Below, one piece after another: positions 36,460 through 46,787 of a stretch of 55,287 nucleotides of DNA (positions are counted from its first letter, which is position 1; each line of letters starts with the position of its first letter). Source of the DNA: Clostridiaceae bacterium BL-3 (GTDB lineage: Bacteria; Bacillota; Clostridia; Clostridiales; Clostridiaceae); the NCBI GenBank assembly GCA_902809985.1, contig CADDXC010000004.1:1-55287 (forward strand). The letters run 5' to 3'. The notes beneath the pieces are model-generated. The model had not been told where the DNA came from and ran no database searches. It saw only the letters and a list, made by a program, of their open reading frames with translations. Made by a program: the position numbers and the translations under genes.

Positions 36460-39174
36460 TTGAAAAAAAAGAAACTGGCATTGGGTACGGTAATTTTGAT
36501 TTTGGCCTTATGTATTATATTTTTAAATAATATTGTAAACTTTGTAATTAATATAGAATGGTTTAAAGAAGTAGGATATTTATCTGTTTATTTTACTAAG
36601 ATTATTGCTATGTTTAAGCTTATAGTACCTTTATTCATAATAAGTTTTATAGGTATATGGTTGTATTATAAGAGCCTTCGGATAAGTATAATAAAGTATA
36701 GAAAAGTCGTTGAAGTGAATAGCAATAAAGATAAATTTGAAAGAAAAATAGTTTTAATTGTTGATCTAATTGCTTCATTTGTGGTTTCTTATATATTTGC
36801 AGCAACTTATTGGTATAGAACTTTACAATTTACAAATTCTGTACCTTTTAATATAAAAGATCCTCTTTTAAATTTAGATGTTTCTTTTTATGTATTTAGA
36901 TTACCACTTATACGATCCCTATATAATGCATTTTTGAGTTTGGTAATATTTTTATGTTTAATAACACTATTTACATATTTTTTATTGAATATAAAAGACA
37001 GGTTTATTTTAAGAAGCTTTAAAAAAAGACCTGGTAAGATAGATATTTTAAATAGTGATATTACAAGATTTGCAGGGAAACAATTGGCAGTTTTAGCTGC
37101 TCTTATAATGATTTTTATATCGGTAGGATATGTTTTAAAGTGTATTGGACTTGTATATAGTGAAAATGGTGTGGCATTTGGGGCCAGTTATACTGATGTT
37201 CATGTAAGCTTGTTGTTTTATAAAATTATTGCAGTAGCGTCTATTATTGCAGCTATAGTTATATTCATAAGTATAATTAAATCTAGGTTTAAATATATTG
37301 TAATTTCAATAGCTGTAATAGCAATATTAGTTGTAGTTAAAAGTATATCATACTTTGTAGTACAAAATTTTATTGTAAAATCTAATCAGAAAACTTTAGA
37401 GCAGCCTTATATAAAATATGATATAGATTATACCCGTAAGGCATATAATATTGACAATATGGCAACTACTTCTTTTCAGGTAAAAAATGATTTGACTTCA
37501 GCAGATATAAAGAACAATATGGATACTATAGATAATATAAGAGTTAACTCCTTTGATCCAACTCTTGAATTTTATAACCAAGTTCAGATTATAAGGTATT
37601 ATTATCAATTCAATAATATTGATGTGGATAGATATTATATAAATGGAAAATTCAATCAAGTATTTATAGGAGCAAGAGAAATAAATAGCAAGGCAATAGA
37701 TCCTAATACATGGCAGAATAGGCACCTTGTATACACTCATGGTTACGGTATAGTAATGAATAAAGTAAATTCTGTAACCTCAGAAGGACAGCCTAATTTT
37801 GTCGTAAAGGATATGCCTCCGCAAAATTCTACAGATATAAAATTAGCTAATCCAAGGATATACTTTGGAGAGAAAACAGACGATTATGCAGTTGTAAATA
37901 CTAAATTGGATGAGTTTGATTACCCAAAAGGAAGCGATAATGCAACTAATAACTATAATGGCACTGCTGGAATAAAGCTGGGAATAATCAACAGAATTTT
38001 GTTTGCCATAAATCAAAAGGATATAAATTTTCTTTTATCTAGGGATATAACTAAGGAAAGTAAAATATTGATAAATAGAAATATAAAAGATAGAGTTAAT
38101 AAAATTGCACCGTTTTTAAATTATGAATCTGATCCATATATAATAATGAGTGGTGGTAAACTCTATTGGATCTTAGATGGTTATACATTCTCAAATGAAT
38201 ATCCTTTTTCACAGCCGCAAAATGGACTTAACTATATAAGGAATTCTGTAAAAGTTGTTATGAATGCTGAAAATGGAAATGTTAATTTTTATATCATGGA
38301 TAAAAATGATCCTATAATTAAAAGTTATGCGAAAATATTTCCCGGGCTATTTAAAGATGTAAGTGAGTTGTCACAAGATATAGTTAAGCATTTTAAGTAT
38401 CCTAAAGATCTATTTAATATTCAATGTAGCATACTTGGAAAATACCATGTAACAAATCCAGGAGTATTTTATAGTGGTGAGGATTTATGGGAAGTAGCCA
38501 GTAATCAAAAGGAAGTTAGTGGAGAAAAAAGTTTAATTGAATCACCTTATGTGGTTATGAGGCCCGCAGGTGCTTCAAAGGAAGAAATGATATTATTACA
38601 GTATTTCAATATGAGAGATAAGGATAATATGGTTGCTTTATTTGGCGCTAGAATGGATGGAGACAATTATGGAAAACTCATTCTTTATAAATTTCCGCCT
38701 GAAAAAACTATATACAGCCCTTATCTGTTTAAACAAAAATTAAATCAGGATACAACTATATCTCAGCAGTTGTCTCTTTGGAATAAAAATGGTTCTACAG
38801 TTCAATTTGGTGATACTATGATAGTTCCTATAAAAAATTCGTTGCTATATGTAGAGCCTATGTATTTAAGAGCTAATGGGAAAGATAGTATCCCTGAGAT
38901 GAAAAGAGTTATAGTATCTTACGGGGATAAGATATTGTTAGCTCAAAGTATAGACGATGCCTTAAATCAAATATTTAATTATAATCAGGATTCTAGTAAT
39001 GAAAGTATTGATAATTCTCAAAAGCAAACGACACCTTCCGTTAATAGTGATCAAATGAAAAGGGCAAAAACCTTATATGATAATGCAATAAGTGCACAAA
39101 AAAATGGAGATTGGGCAAAATATGGAGAAGATATTGAGGAACTTGGAAAAATAATAGATTCATTAAGTAAATAG
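36460..39174 (+). CDS. UPF0182 large membrane protein
   Basis: 904 aa. About seven hydrophobic helices in the first ~310 residues (short N-terminal tail MKKKK), then a ~590-residue soluble, probably extracytoplasmic part with motifs NRHLVYTHGYGIVMNKVN and PRIYFGEKTDDYAVVNT that define the family. C-terminal Ser/Asn/Gln-rich linker and a helix. TTG start after AGAGGTGA. Function unknown; found in many actinobacteria and clostridia. Confidence 0.93.
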   Translation: MKKKKLALGTVILILALCIIFLNNIVNFVINIEWFKEVGYLSVYFTKIIAMFKLIVPLFIISFIGIWLYYKSLRISIIKYRKVVEVNSNKDKFERKIVLIVDLIASFVVSYIFAATYWYRTLQFTNSVPFNIKDPLLNLDVSFYVFRLPLIRSLYNAFLSLVIFLCLITLFTYFLLNIKDRFILRSFKKRPGKIDILNSDITRFAGKQLAVLAALIMIFISVGYVLKCIGLVYSENGVAFGASYTDVHVSLLFYKIIAVASIIAAIVIFISIIKSRFKYIVISIAVIAILVVVKSISYFVVQNFIVKSNQKTLEQPYIKYDIDYTRKAYNIDNMATTSFQVKNDLTSADIKNNMDTIDNIRVNSFDPTLEFYNQVQIIRYYYQFNNIDVDRYYINGKFNQVFIGAREINSKAIDPNTWQNRHLVYTHGYGIVMNKVNSVTSEGQPNFVVKDMPPQNSTDIKLANPRIYFGEKTDDYAVVNTKLDEFDYPKGSDNATNNYNGTAGIKLGIINRILFAINQKDINFLLSRDITKESKILINRNIKDRVNKIAPFLNYESDPYIIMSGGKLYWILDGYTFSNEYPFSQPQNGLNYIRNSVKVVMNAENGNVNFYIMDKNDPIIKSYAKIFPGLFKDVSELSQDIVKHFKYPKDLFNIQCSILGKYHVTNPGVFYSGEDLWEVASNQKEVSGEKSLIESPYVVMRPAGASKEEMILLQYFNMRDKDNMVALFGARMDGDNYGKLILYKFPPEKTIYSPYLFKQKLNQDTTISQQLSLWNKNGSTVQFGDTMIVPIKNSLLYVEPMYLRANGKDSIPEMKRVIVSYGDKILLAQSIDDALNQIFNYNQDSSNESIDNSQKQTTPSVNSDQMKRAKTLYDNAISAQKNGDWAKYGEDIEELGKIIDSLSK

Positions 39175-39232
39175 AAATAGTGTTTTGGATTATAGAAGAA
39201 TGTGTTTAGGTACTTTGAAAGGAAGATTTGAC

Positions 39233-40624
39233 ATGGATTATGATGTAATTATATTGGGTGGAGGAATAGTAGGATGTGCAGTTTCTTATGAACTTTCCAA
39301 ATATAATTTAAATATAGCATTGATTGAAAAGGACTATGATATAGCTGATGATGTAGCACTTATAAATTCTTCTATAGTTTATGATGGATTAGAATGTGAA
39401 GATACATTATTGGCCAGATTAGAACTTATGGGTAACAAACTTATACCTGGCTTAGCATCTAAATTTAATATTTGTTTTAAAAAAAAGGGATATTTACTTG
39501 TTGCAAATAACCGGGAAAGTGAAAAAAGGTTGACTGAAATATATTGTACAGCTTTAAAAAGAGGAATAAAAAATATACATTTATTGAATCCTAAGGAAAT
39601 TTATAAAGTAGAACCTGGATTGAATGAGAATATAAGAAAAGCTATTTATTCTGAAAATACGGGAATTATATCTCCTTATGATTTAGCAATCTCATATGGT
39701 GAAATTGCATTTGACAATGGGGTTAATTTTAAGTTAGGAGAAGAAGTTTTAGATATAGAAAATATATCGAAGGGATTTAAGGTGATAACTAATAAAAATA
39801 AGTTTACTTGTAATATGGTGTTAAATACAACTCCAAGAGAAAATTACAGTATAGATAGCCAAAATAAAATAAATAAGGATAGAAAATATTTAAAATATTT
39901 TCTTATAGATAAAAATACTAAAAAGGATTATAGAAATATAATTTCTACAGTTGAAGAAAATTGTGGGAAGATGTTTCTTATGCCTACTAGTCAGGATGGA
40001 TTGTTAATAGGTATAAAAGATAATAAAAAGATAAGTTATGAAGGTGCTCTACAAAAAATTAAAGGATTTATAAAGGATATATCTGAACAGGATATTGAGA
40101 GCTCCTATGACTCTTTATTTTATAATGACTCTTTAATTATAGATGATAGTTTAATTGATAAGGGTTATATTAAAGTAATTGGCAAACATTATGGTCAAAT
40201 TACAATGACTCCAGTAATTGCAAATATAGTATGTGAAACTATAGTGAATAATTTAAACTGTGTTCTAAAGAAGGATTTTGTAGATAGACGGAGGGAATTT
40301 TATAGATTTAGGGATTTATCTAATGATGATAGAAAAAAAATAATAAGATTGAATAAAAGTTATGGTAGGATAATATGTTATTGTGGAAAGATAACAGAGG
40401 GCGAAATAATAGATGCTATACGCAGACCTTTGGGGGCACGTACAGTAGAGGGTATAAAGAGAAGGACAGGTGCTGGATTTGGAAATTGTATGGGATCTCA
40501 GTGTCTTTGCAAAATTACATCTATTCTTTCCAGGGAAATAAATAAAGATATGATATATATAGTAAAGGATTCCAAAAACTCTAATATTGTTAAAGGTAGA
40601 ATAAAGGAGTTTAATGAAATGTAA
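39233..40624 (+). CDS. GlpA-like FAD-dependent oxidoreductase with BFD [2Fe-2S] domain
   Basis: 463 aa. FAD-binding GGGIVGCAVSYELSK near the N terminus (DAO fold). C-terminal BFD-like domain with CYC and, 33 residues later, C-MGSQC-LC, a four-Cys [2Fe-2S] site. Resembles anaerobic glycerol-3-phosphate dehydrogenase GlpA. ATG 39233 has AAAGGAAGA before it; earlier codons to 39185 lack one. Pairs with the DUF1667 gene 18 bases on. The usual second FAD/NAD oxidoreductase of this cluster is absent here. Confidence 0.88.
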   Translation: MDYDVIILGGGIVGCAVSYELSKYNLNIALIEKDYDIADDVALINSSIVYDGLECEDTLLARLELMGNKLIPGLASKFNICFKKKGYLLVANNRESEKRLTEIYCTALKRGIKNIHLLNPKEIYKVEPGLNENIRKAIYSENTGIISPYDLAISYGEIAFDNGVNFKLGEEVLDIENISKGFKVITNKNKFTCNMVLNTTPRENYSIDSQNKINKDRKYLKYFLIDKNTKKDYRNIISTVEENCGKMFLMPTSQDGLLIGIKDNKKISYEGALQKIKGFIKDISEQDIESSYDSLFYNDSLIIDDSLIDKGYIKVIGKHYGQITMTPVIANIVCETIVNNLNCVLKKDFVDRRREFYRFRDLSNDDRKKIIRLNKSYGRIICYCGKITEGEIIDAIRRPLGARTVEGIKRRTGAGFGNCMGSQCLCKITSILSREINKDMIYIVKDSKNSNIVKGRIKEFNEM

Positions 40625-40642
40625 TTATGGGGGAACTACAAG

Positions 40643-41008
40643 TTGATTAAAGAGGTTATTTGTAACAAGTGCGGTAAAAAGTGTATACTCAGTATAGATA
40701 AATGTGAAAATAATGTAGAAGTTGAGGGGAATTTATGTGATAAGGGAATAGAATATGCAAAATTGGAAATAGATAATAAAAGTGATATATTTACTACTCT
40801 TGTGAGAATAAAGGGATCTGACTATAATGTGGTTCCTGTAAAGAGCTCCAAGCCTATAGATAAAAGTTTATGGATAGAATGTTCTAAAGTTTTAAGTAGA
40901 ATACATGTTGGAGCCCCTATAAAAATTGGCAGTATAGTATGTAAGAATATTTTAAATACAAGAGTAGATATAATTTGCACTAAAAATATTGATAAAAATG
41001 CTAAATAA
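40643..41008 (+). CDS. DUF1667 protein
   Basis: 121 aa. N-terminal CNKCGKKC and NLCDKGIEYA supply four or five cysteines likely to bind an iron-sulfur cluster or zinc. Remaining beta-rich region VRIKGSDYNVVPVKSSKPI is typical. In other Firmicutes it forms a unit with a GlpA-like protein and a disulfide-reductase-like flavoprotein. TTG start after GGGGG. Confidence 0.88.
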   Translation: MIKEVICNKCGKKCILSIDKCENNVEVEGNLCDKGIEYAKLEIDNKSDIFTTLVRIKGSDYNVVPVKSSKPIDKSLWIECSKVLSRIHVGAPIKIGSIVCKNILNTRVDIICTKNIDKNAK

Positions 41009-41082
41009 ATTTTAAAATTTATTTTATGACTTTTGATGTAACGGTCATATAAATATGTCTATGGATTTAAATATTTAATTTA

Positions 41083-41111
41083 TTGACATTATAAGTCTAT
41101 GTATATATAAT
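41083..41111 (+). promoter_or_regulatory. serS promoter
   Basis: TTGACA at 41083-41088, 17-base spacer, TATAAT at 41106-41111. Confidence 0.85.
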
Positions 41112-41114
41112 TGA

Positions 41115-41332
41115 AGTGGTCAATGAAAAGGTTAGTAGCTTTATAGTGATTTAAGAGAATCAGTGGTTGGTGAAAACTGGTTATTATTATACTGTGAATC
41201 CACCTTGGAGATACTGTTAAAAGCAGTTCGGTGATACCGTTATAATCTTAAAGAGAGTCAATATGTTATTGGCTAATTAGGGTGGCAACACGGAATCTTT
41301 TCGTCCCTTTGGGGTAAAAAGATTCTTTTTTT
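41115..41332 (+). promoter_or_regulatory. T-box leader of serS (specifier TCC)
   Basis: Stem I ends GTGAATCCACCTTGGAG with a TCC specifier, T-box bulge AGGGTGGCAACACGG, terminator GAATCTTTT...AAAAGATTC plus T7. Same specifier as the two leaders before serC, so all three should respond to uncharged tRNA-Ser. Confidence 0.94.
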
Positions 41333-41372
41333 ATATATAAAATTACATATATCACTGAGGAGGATTATAATT

Positions 41373-42653
41373 ATGTTGGATTTAAAAAAGATAAGAAACA
41401 ATCCAGAGGAGATAAAAAAACAACTTACAAATAGGGGAGAAGATTTTGATTTATCAGATATTGATAAAGTAGTATCACTAGATGAAAAAAGGAGACAAAT
41501 TTTAGTTGAAGTAGAATCGTTGAAAAATAAAAGAAATCAGGATTCATCAGAAATAGCTAAAATAAAAAGAAATGGTGGAAATGCTGATACTTTAGTAAGT
41601 GAGATGAAAGAAGTTTCGGATAAGATAAAAGGGTATGATGTACAGTTATCAGAAGTCAATGATAAAATAGAATATATAATGCTTAGAATACCTAATATTC
41701 CAAATCCTGCAGTTCCAGAAGGTAAAACAGATGAAGATAATGTTGAAATTAGAAGATGGTCAGAGCCTACTAAATTTGACTTTAAGCCTAAGGCTCATTG
41801 GGATATAGGTACAGATTTGAATATACTTGATTTTGAAAGAGGAGGTAAAGTATCAGGATCAAGATTTACATTTTATAGAGGAATAGGAGCAAAGCTTGAA
41901 AGAGCTGTAATAACATATTATTTGGATTTTCATACTGAAAAACATGGATATGAAGAATTATTCCCTCCTTATATGGTAAATAGAAATAGCATGATAGGTA
42001 CAGGTCAGCTTCCCAAATTTGAAGAAGATGCTTTTAGAGTATCTAATAATGATTTTTTCTTGATTCCGACTGCTGAAGTTCCAGTAACTAATTTTTATAG
42101 AAACGAAGTGCTAAGAGGGGAAGATTTACCTATAAAGCACGTTGCATATAGTGCATGTTTTAGAGCTGAGGCTGGTTCGGCAGGTAGAGATACAAGGGGA
42201 ATTATAAGGCAGCATCAATTTAATAAAGTGGAAATGGTTAAATTTACAAAACCTGAACAGTCCTATGAAGAACTTGAGAAATTAACTAATGATGCGGAGG
42301 ATGTTCTTAAAGGTCTTAAACTTCCTTATAGGGTAGTTAGAATATGTAAGGGTGATTTAGGATTTACAGCGGCACTTAAGTATGATATAGAAGTCTGGAT
42401 GCCAAGTTATAATAGATATGTTGAGATATCAAGCTGTAGTAATATGGAGGATTTCCAGGCAAGGCGTGCTAATATAAAGTATAAAGATACACCGAAAGAC
42501 AAACCAAAATATGTTCATACATTAAATGGTTCTGGAGTAGCAGTAGGAAGAACAGTTGCGGCTATTTTGGAAAACTACCAACAGGCAGATGGAAGTGTTG
42601 TAATTCCTGAATTATTGAGACCATACATGGGTGGAAAAGAAGTTATCAAATAG
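41373..42653 (+). CDS. serS: Seryl-tRNA synthetase
   Basis: 426 aa class II synthetase. N-terminal [18 protein letters not shown] and a long coiled-coil arm (about 28-100) that reads the long variable arm of tRNA-Ser. Motif 2 [21 protein letters not shown], here split as FRAEAG and GIIRQHQF; motif 3 [25 protein letters not shown] before ATG 41373. T-box controlled; four tRNA-Ser genes lie in the window. Confidence 0.97.
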   Translation: MLDLKKIRNNPEEIKKQLTNRGEDFDLSDIDKVVSLDEKRRQILVEVESLKNKRNQDSSEIAKIKRNGGNADTLVSEMKEVSDKIKGYDVQLSEVNDKIEYIMLRIPNIPNPAVPEGKTDEDNVEIRRWSEPTKFDFKPKAHWDIGTDLNILDFERGGKVSGSRFTFYRGIGAKLERAVITYYLDFHTEKHGYEELFPPYMVNRNSMIGTGQLPKFEEDAFRVSNNDFFLIPTAEVPVTNFYRNEVLRGEDLPIKHVAYSACFRAEAGSAGRDTRGIIRQHQFNKVEMVKFTKPEQSYEELEKLTNDAEDVLKGLKLPYRVVRICKGDLGFTAALKYDIEVWMPSYNRYVEISSCSNMEDFQARRANIKYKDTPKDKPKYVHTLNGSGVAVGRTVAAILENYQQADGSVVIPELLRPYMGGKEVIK

Positions 42654-42667
42654 AATAATAATTGTTT

Positions 42668-42715
42668 AAAGGGCAGTAACTTTTTTATTTATAAAAAGTT
42701 GCTGCCTTTCTATTT
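42668..42715 (+). terminator. serS terminator
   Basis: AAAGGGCAGTAAC pairs with GTTGCTGCCTTT (continuing through A/T pairs), then TCTATTTAATTTTT. Confidence 0.8.
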
Positions 42716-42869
42716 AATTTTTAAAATTTAAAATATATTAAATAAATATTGTTTTAATAAACTTACAATTATAGTATAATAATAAAATGTCTTTCAAATA
42801 AAGAGCTATAGTAAAATTATTTAAATTAGAGGTATTGTAATAATTCTTCTATTAAAATTGAGGAGATTG

Positions 42870-44279
42870 ATGTATATTATGCATTTATTTAGAAAAAAAA
42901 GTTTGAATGATTTTGAAAATGCAGTTTCCAAAACCAATCTAAAAAAAGGATTAAATTCTTTTGATATAGCATCTATGGGAATTGGATCTGTAGTGGGTAC
43001 TGGCATATTTGTCGCAACCGGACAAGGTGCCCATATAGCAGGACCAGCAATAATAATATCTTATGTAATAGCGGCAATAACAGCTGTACTATGTGCTCTT
43101 ACTTATGCAGAACTTGCCACCATGTTTCCGGTTTCAGGTAGTACATATTCTTATTGCTACATAGCTTTTGGTGAAATAATAGCTTGGATTTTGGCCTGGA
43201 ATTTAATACTTGAATATCTTGTAGTTGCAGCTACTATTGCTACAGGTTGGTCTTCTACATTTGTGGGAGCTTTAGCTACATATAATATACATATACCTGA
43301 AATGATTACAAAGTCTCCATTATCTGGTGGCATAGTAGATTTACCTGCTGTTCTGGTTGTAGCACTTATAACATGGATTTTATATATTGGCGTGTCGGAA
43401 AGTGCAAAGGTAAATAATATTATAGTTGCTGTAAAAATAGCTGTAATAGCTATTTTTATATTAGTTGGAATAGCTCATGTAAATATATCTAATTATCATC
43501 CTTTTGCTCCCTTCGGATTTAAAGGGGTAATGTCGGCAGCTTCAATTATATTCTTTGCATTTATTGGATTTGATGCGGTTTCTACTGCAGCGGAAGAAAC
43601 TGCTAATCCTAAAAGAGATATTCCATTAGGATTGGGTATCTGTATGGTTATAATTGTTATATTGTATATAGGTGTCTCACTAGTTCTTACAGGAATAGTA
43701 CCATATAAATTAATAGATATAAATAATGCACTTCCAGCTTCTCTGTCATATGTTGGAATAAATTGGGGATCTGCTCTAATAGCTGTAGGAGCTATTGTAG
43801 GAATGATTTCAACTCTTTTAGTAACAGTATATGGTCAGGTTAGAATATTCATGAGTATGTCTAGGGATGGTTTATTACCTAAATGCTTTGCATCAATATC
43901 TGATACTCACAGTACACCAGCTTGCTGTACTTTAATAACAGGAGCTGCAACGGCTGTCATAGGGGGTTTTTTGCCACTTTCAGTACTCATTGAATTATGT
44001 AATATAGGGACTCTATCTGCTTTTTTAGCGGTATCTATAGGAGTTATTGTTTTAAGAAAAACTATGCCTGACATTGAAAGAAAGTTTAGATGTCCGGGAG
44101 TACCTTTTACCCCGATATTAACTATATTTTTTTGCTTATACCTTATGATAAACTTACCAATGGTCACATGGATTAGGTTTCTAGTGTGGACAATAGCTGG
44201 AATATCCATTTATTTTTTATATGGGGCAAAGCATAGTACATTAAATGAGACTTCTAATATAGAAAATAGGAGTGTTTAA
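42870..44279 (+). CDS. APC-superfamily amino-acid permease
   Basis: 469 aa, about 12 membrane helices. N-terminal SMGIGSVVGTGIFVATG is the APC TM1 substrate motif; FFAFIGFDAVSTAAEE is TM6. Resembles cationic amino-acid transporters (YfnA/CAT type). ATG 42870 lies four bases after GAGGAG; ATG 42879 is possible. After serS, but separated by a terminator. Substrate not determined. Confidence 0.88.
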   Translation: MYIMHLFRKKSLNDFENAVSKTNLKKGLNSFDIASMGIGSVVGTGIFVATGQGAHIAGPAIIISYVIAAITAVLCALTYAELATMFPVSGSTYSYCYIAFGEIIAWILAWNLILEYLVVAATIATGWSSTFVGALATYNIHIPEMITKSPLSGGIVDLPAVLVVALITWILYIGVSESAKVNNIIVAVKIAVIAIFILVGIAHVNISNYHPFAPFGFKGVMSAASIIFFAFIGFDAVSTAAEETANPKRDIPLGLGICMVIIVILYIGVSLVLTGIVPYKLIDINNALPASLSYVGINWGSALIAVGAIVGMISTLLVTVYGQVRIFMSMSRDGLLPKCFASISDTHSTPACCTLITGAATAVIGGFLPLSVLIELCNIGTLSAFLAVSIGVIVLRKTMPDIERKFRCPGVPFTPILTIFFCLYLMINLPMVTWIRFLVWTIAGISIYFLYGAKHSTLNETSNIENRSV

Positions 44280-44412
44280 TAGTTAATGTGTTAATTATTT
44301 TATAATAAAATACGGAAAGGCATTGAAGGTTGTATGTGATATAATAAAAATTAAGCTCATGGATCATAGCTTATCAATATTATTTGTAATTCAAATTAGG
44401 CAGGGTAGTAAG

Positions 44413-45168
44413 ATGATTAAGGTAGAACATTTAAAAGTTCAGTTTGGACAATCTGTTGTTTTAAAGGATATAAATATTGAAATAGACAAGGGAGAAGTTG
44501 TGGTATTAATTGGTCCTTCAGGGACAGGTAAATCTACATTTCTCCGTTGTCTTAATTTTTTAGTTAGACCTACAGAAGGTAGAATTACAATTGATGGATT
44601 TACAGTAAATGCTAAAATAGCTTCTAGAAAAGATATTTATCAATTGAGACTGAAAACATCAATGGTTTTCCAGAATTATAATTTGCTTAAGAATAAAACC
44701 GCTTTACGAAATATTATGGAACCTATGGTTACAGTACAAAAGAAAAGTAAGGACAAGGCTGAAAAAATAGCTCTTGATTTGATTAAAAAGGTAGGGCTTT
44801 TAGAAAAAAAAGATGCATATCCTAAGGAGATGTCAGGTGGACAACAGCAGAGGATAGGGATTGCCAGAGCTATGGCTGTAAATGCAAATGTTATGTTATT
44901 TGATGAACCTACATCTTCTCTGGATCCTGAATTAGTTGGAGAAGTTCTAACTGTAATTAAACAATTGGCTGTAGAAAGTAATAAAACAATGCTAATAGTG
45001 ACCCATGAGATGAAATTTGCCAGGGAAGTTGCAGATAGAATAGTTTTTTTGGAAGATGGATGCATTGCAGGAATGGGAACTCCTCAAGAAATATTTGAAA
45101 ATTGTACAAATGAACGAATTAGAAAGTTTGTTAATACAGTAAGTTCAAATATTATGGAGGGTAAATAA
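44413..45168 (+). CDS. Polar amino-acid ABC transporter ATPase
   Basis: 251 aa. Walker A GPSGTGKST (about 34-42), Q-loop VFQNYNL, signature MSGGQQQRIGIARAM, Walker B VMLFDEPTSSLDPE, switch His in VTHEM. GlnQ/TcyC type. Start ATG 44413 follows the usual family N terminus MIKVEHLKVQFG; the open frame upstream has no signal. Stop abuts the permease ATG. Confidence 0.93.
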   Translation: MIKVEHLKVQFGQSVVLKDINIEIDKGEVVVLIGPSGTGKSTFLRCLNFLVRPTEGRITIDGFTVNAKIASRKDIYQLRLKTSMVFQNYNLLKNKTALRNIMEPMVTVQKKSKDKAEKIALDLIKKVGLLEKKDAYPKEMSGGQQQRIGIARAMAVNANVMLFDEPTSSLDPELVGEVLTVIKQLAVESNKTMLIVTHEMKFAREVADRIVFLEDGCIAGMGTPQEIFENCTNERIRKFVNTVSSNIMEGK

Positions 45169-45834
45169 ATGAATTTTGATTTTAAATGGTTTATTAACTT
45201 ATTTCCGATTGTCCTACCTTCATTAAAATTGACAATTGAGATGTCTTTGATATCTTTATTATTTACATTGATGCTGTCTATTATAATCTCTATTATCAGG
45301 TATTATAAAGTATGGGGATTGTCTCAAATTTTTGGTATTTATATTACATTTTTTAGAGCTACACCATTGGTGGCACAGCTGTTTATATTATATTTTGGAT
45401 TTCCATCTATAATCCCGGCTTTGAAATCCATGACGGCGTTTCAAGCTACTGTAATTGCTCTTACGTTAAATACAGCTTCTTTTATGGCAGAAACGTTGAG
45501 GGCAGCTATTGAATCTGTTGAAAAAGGACAACTTGAGGCTTGCTATTCTATGGGAATGACAAAATATCAGACAATGATACGAGTTGTTCTACCTCAAGCA
45601 TTTGTTGTAGCGCTGCCATCTCTTGGAAACCAGTTTATAGGCATAATTAAAGGAACTGCACTTGGGTTTACAGTAGGACTTGCTGATATAATGGCAAAAG
45701 CCAAGATGGAAGCAGCATTAAGTCTGCGTTTTTTTGAAGCATACTTATGTGTGACACTGATTTATCTGGTAATTGTAGTTTTTATGGAAAAACTTCAGGG
45801 ACTATTGGAAAGAAAAATTCAAAAATTCTGTTAA
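45169..45834 (+). CDS. Polar amino-acid ABC transporter permease
   Basis: 221 aa, about five membrane helices. EAA loop EACYSMGMTKYQTMIRVVLP (about 124-143), as in His/Glu/Cys permeases; FFRATPLVAQLFILYFGFP near the first third is characteristic. Starts on the base after the ATPase stop. GGAGGG lies in the ATPase end. Confidence 0.93.
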   Translation: MNFDFKWFINLFPIVLPSLKLTIEMSLISLLFTLMLSIIISIIRYYKVWGLSQIFGIYITFFRATPLVAQLFILYFGFPSIIPALKSMTAFQATVIALTLNTASFMAETLRAAIESVEKGQLEACYSMGMTKYQTMIRVVLPQAFVVALPSLGNQFIGIIKGTALGFTVGLADIMAKAKMEAALSLRFFEAYLCVTLIYLVIVVFMEKLQGLLERKIQKFC

Positions 45835-45885
45835 AAGGTATAATTTTAAATTTATATAAATAATATTAAAACTTAGGAGGAAAAT

Positions 45886-46716
45886 ATGAAAAAAATACTT
45901 TTAACTGTAATATCCATATGTGTGATTTTTGGTATGACTGCATGTGGAAATAATCAAAAAAATTCACAAAAACAAGATGAATCTAGCACATCTACTGAAA
46001 TTGTGGTAGCATCCGGTTCATCGTCAGTTCCAAATTCCTATGTAGAAAATGGAGTACATAAGGGACAGGAAGTGGATATTTGGAATGCCATTTCTAAAAA
46101 GACCGGACTTAAGGTTAAATTTATAACGGGAGATTTTGATACTTTATTTGGATATCTGGATTCAGGTAAAGCTGACACTGTGGGGAACACCATTACAATC
46201 AATGCCAAGAGGAGAGATAAATATAATTTTTCAGAACCATATGCCTATATTCCTGAAAAATTGGTTGTTCATTCAAATAGGACAGATATTAAAAAATTAA
46301 AGGATATCGCAGGAATGACCTGTGGGTTTTCATCAGGATCAAATGGAGGCAATTTGTTTCAACAAATTGCAAAAGACCAGGGAATAAAGATAAATTTAGT
46401 AACGTATGATAGTTCTGAATTATTAAATGAAGCTTTCAGACAGGGAAAAGTTGATGTGATGATTGTGGCGGCTGGTGAAGCGGCGTATAAAATTAAAAAT
46501 AAAGTTATTGATGCCAGAATGGTTGAGGAAAATGTTATGGTTGGAGCTAAAGCTTATCCTTTTGTAAAAGGAGATAAAAAATCGGAAGAGTTGAATAAAG
46601 TTGTTACCAAGGCGATTAAAGAGATGCAGAAAGACGGTACACTGAAAAAGATATATAATAAATGGTATGGAATGGATTTTAGTCAAAAGCCGGCTAATGA
46701 AAAGATAGCAGATTAA
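45886..46716 (+). CDS. ABC transporter substrate-binding lipoprotein
   Basis: 276 aa. Lipobox MTAC after a hydrophobic signal (Cys about 20), then a Ser/Gln-rich linker and a type II periplasmic-binding fold with SGSSSVPNSY, GFDTLFGYLDSGKADTVGN-like core and NKWYGMDF end. Cluster III polar amino-acid binder. AGGAGG site; third gene of the transporter operon. Confidence 0.92.
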   Translation: MKKILLTVISICVIFGMTACGNNQKNSQKQDESSTSTEIVVASGSSSVPNSYVENGVHKGQEVDIWNAISKKTGLKVKFITGDFDTLFGYLDSGKADTVGNTITINAKRRDKYNFSEPYAYIPEKLVVHSNRTDIKKLKDIAGMTCGFSSGSNGGNLFQQIAKDQGIKINLVTYDSSELLNEAFRQGKVDVMIVAAGEAAYKIKNKVIDARMVEENVMVGAKAYPFVKGDKKSEELNKVVTKAIKEMQKDGTLKKIYNKWYGMDFSQKPANEKIAD

Positions 46717-46787
46717 TTTTATAGTCTTTTAAATTGAAAGTGTAGTTGTTAATCTTTTTGAGAAAGATGATGTGGAGGTGAATTAAA

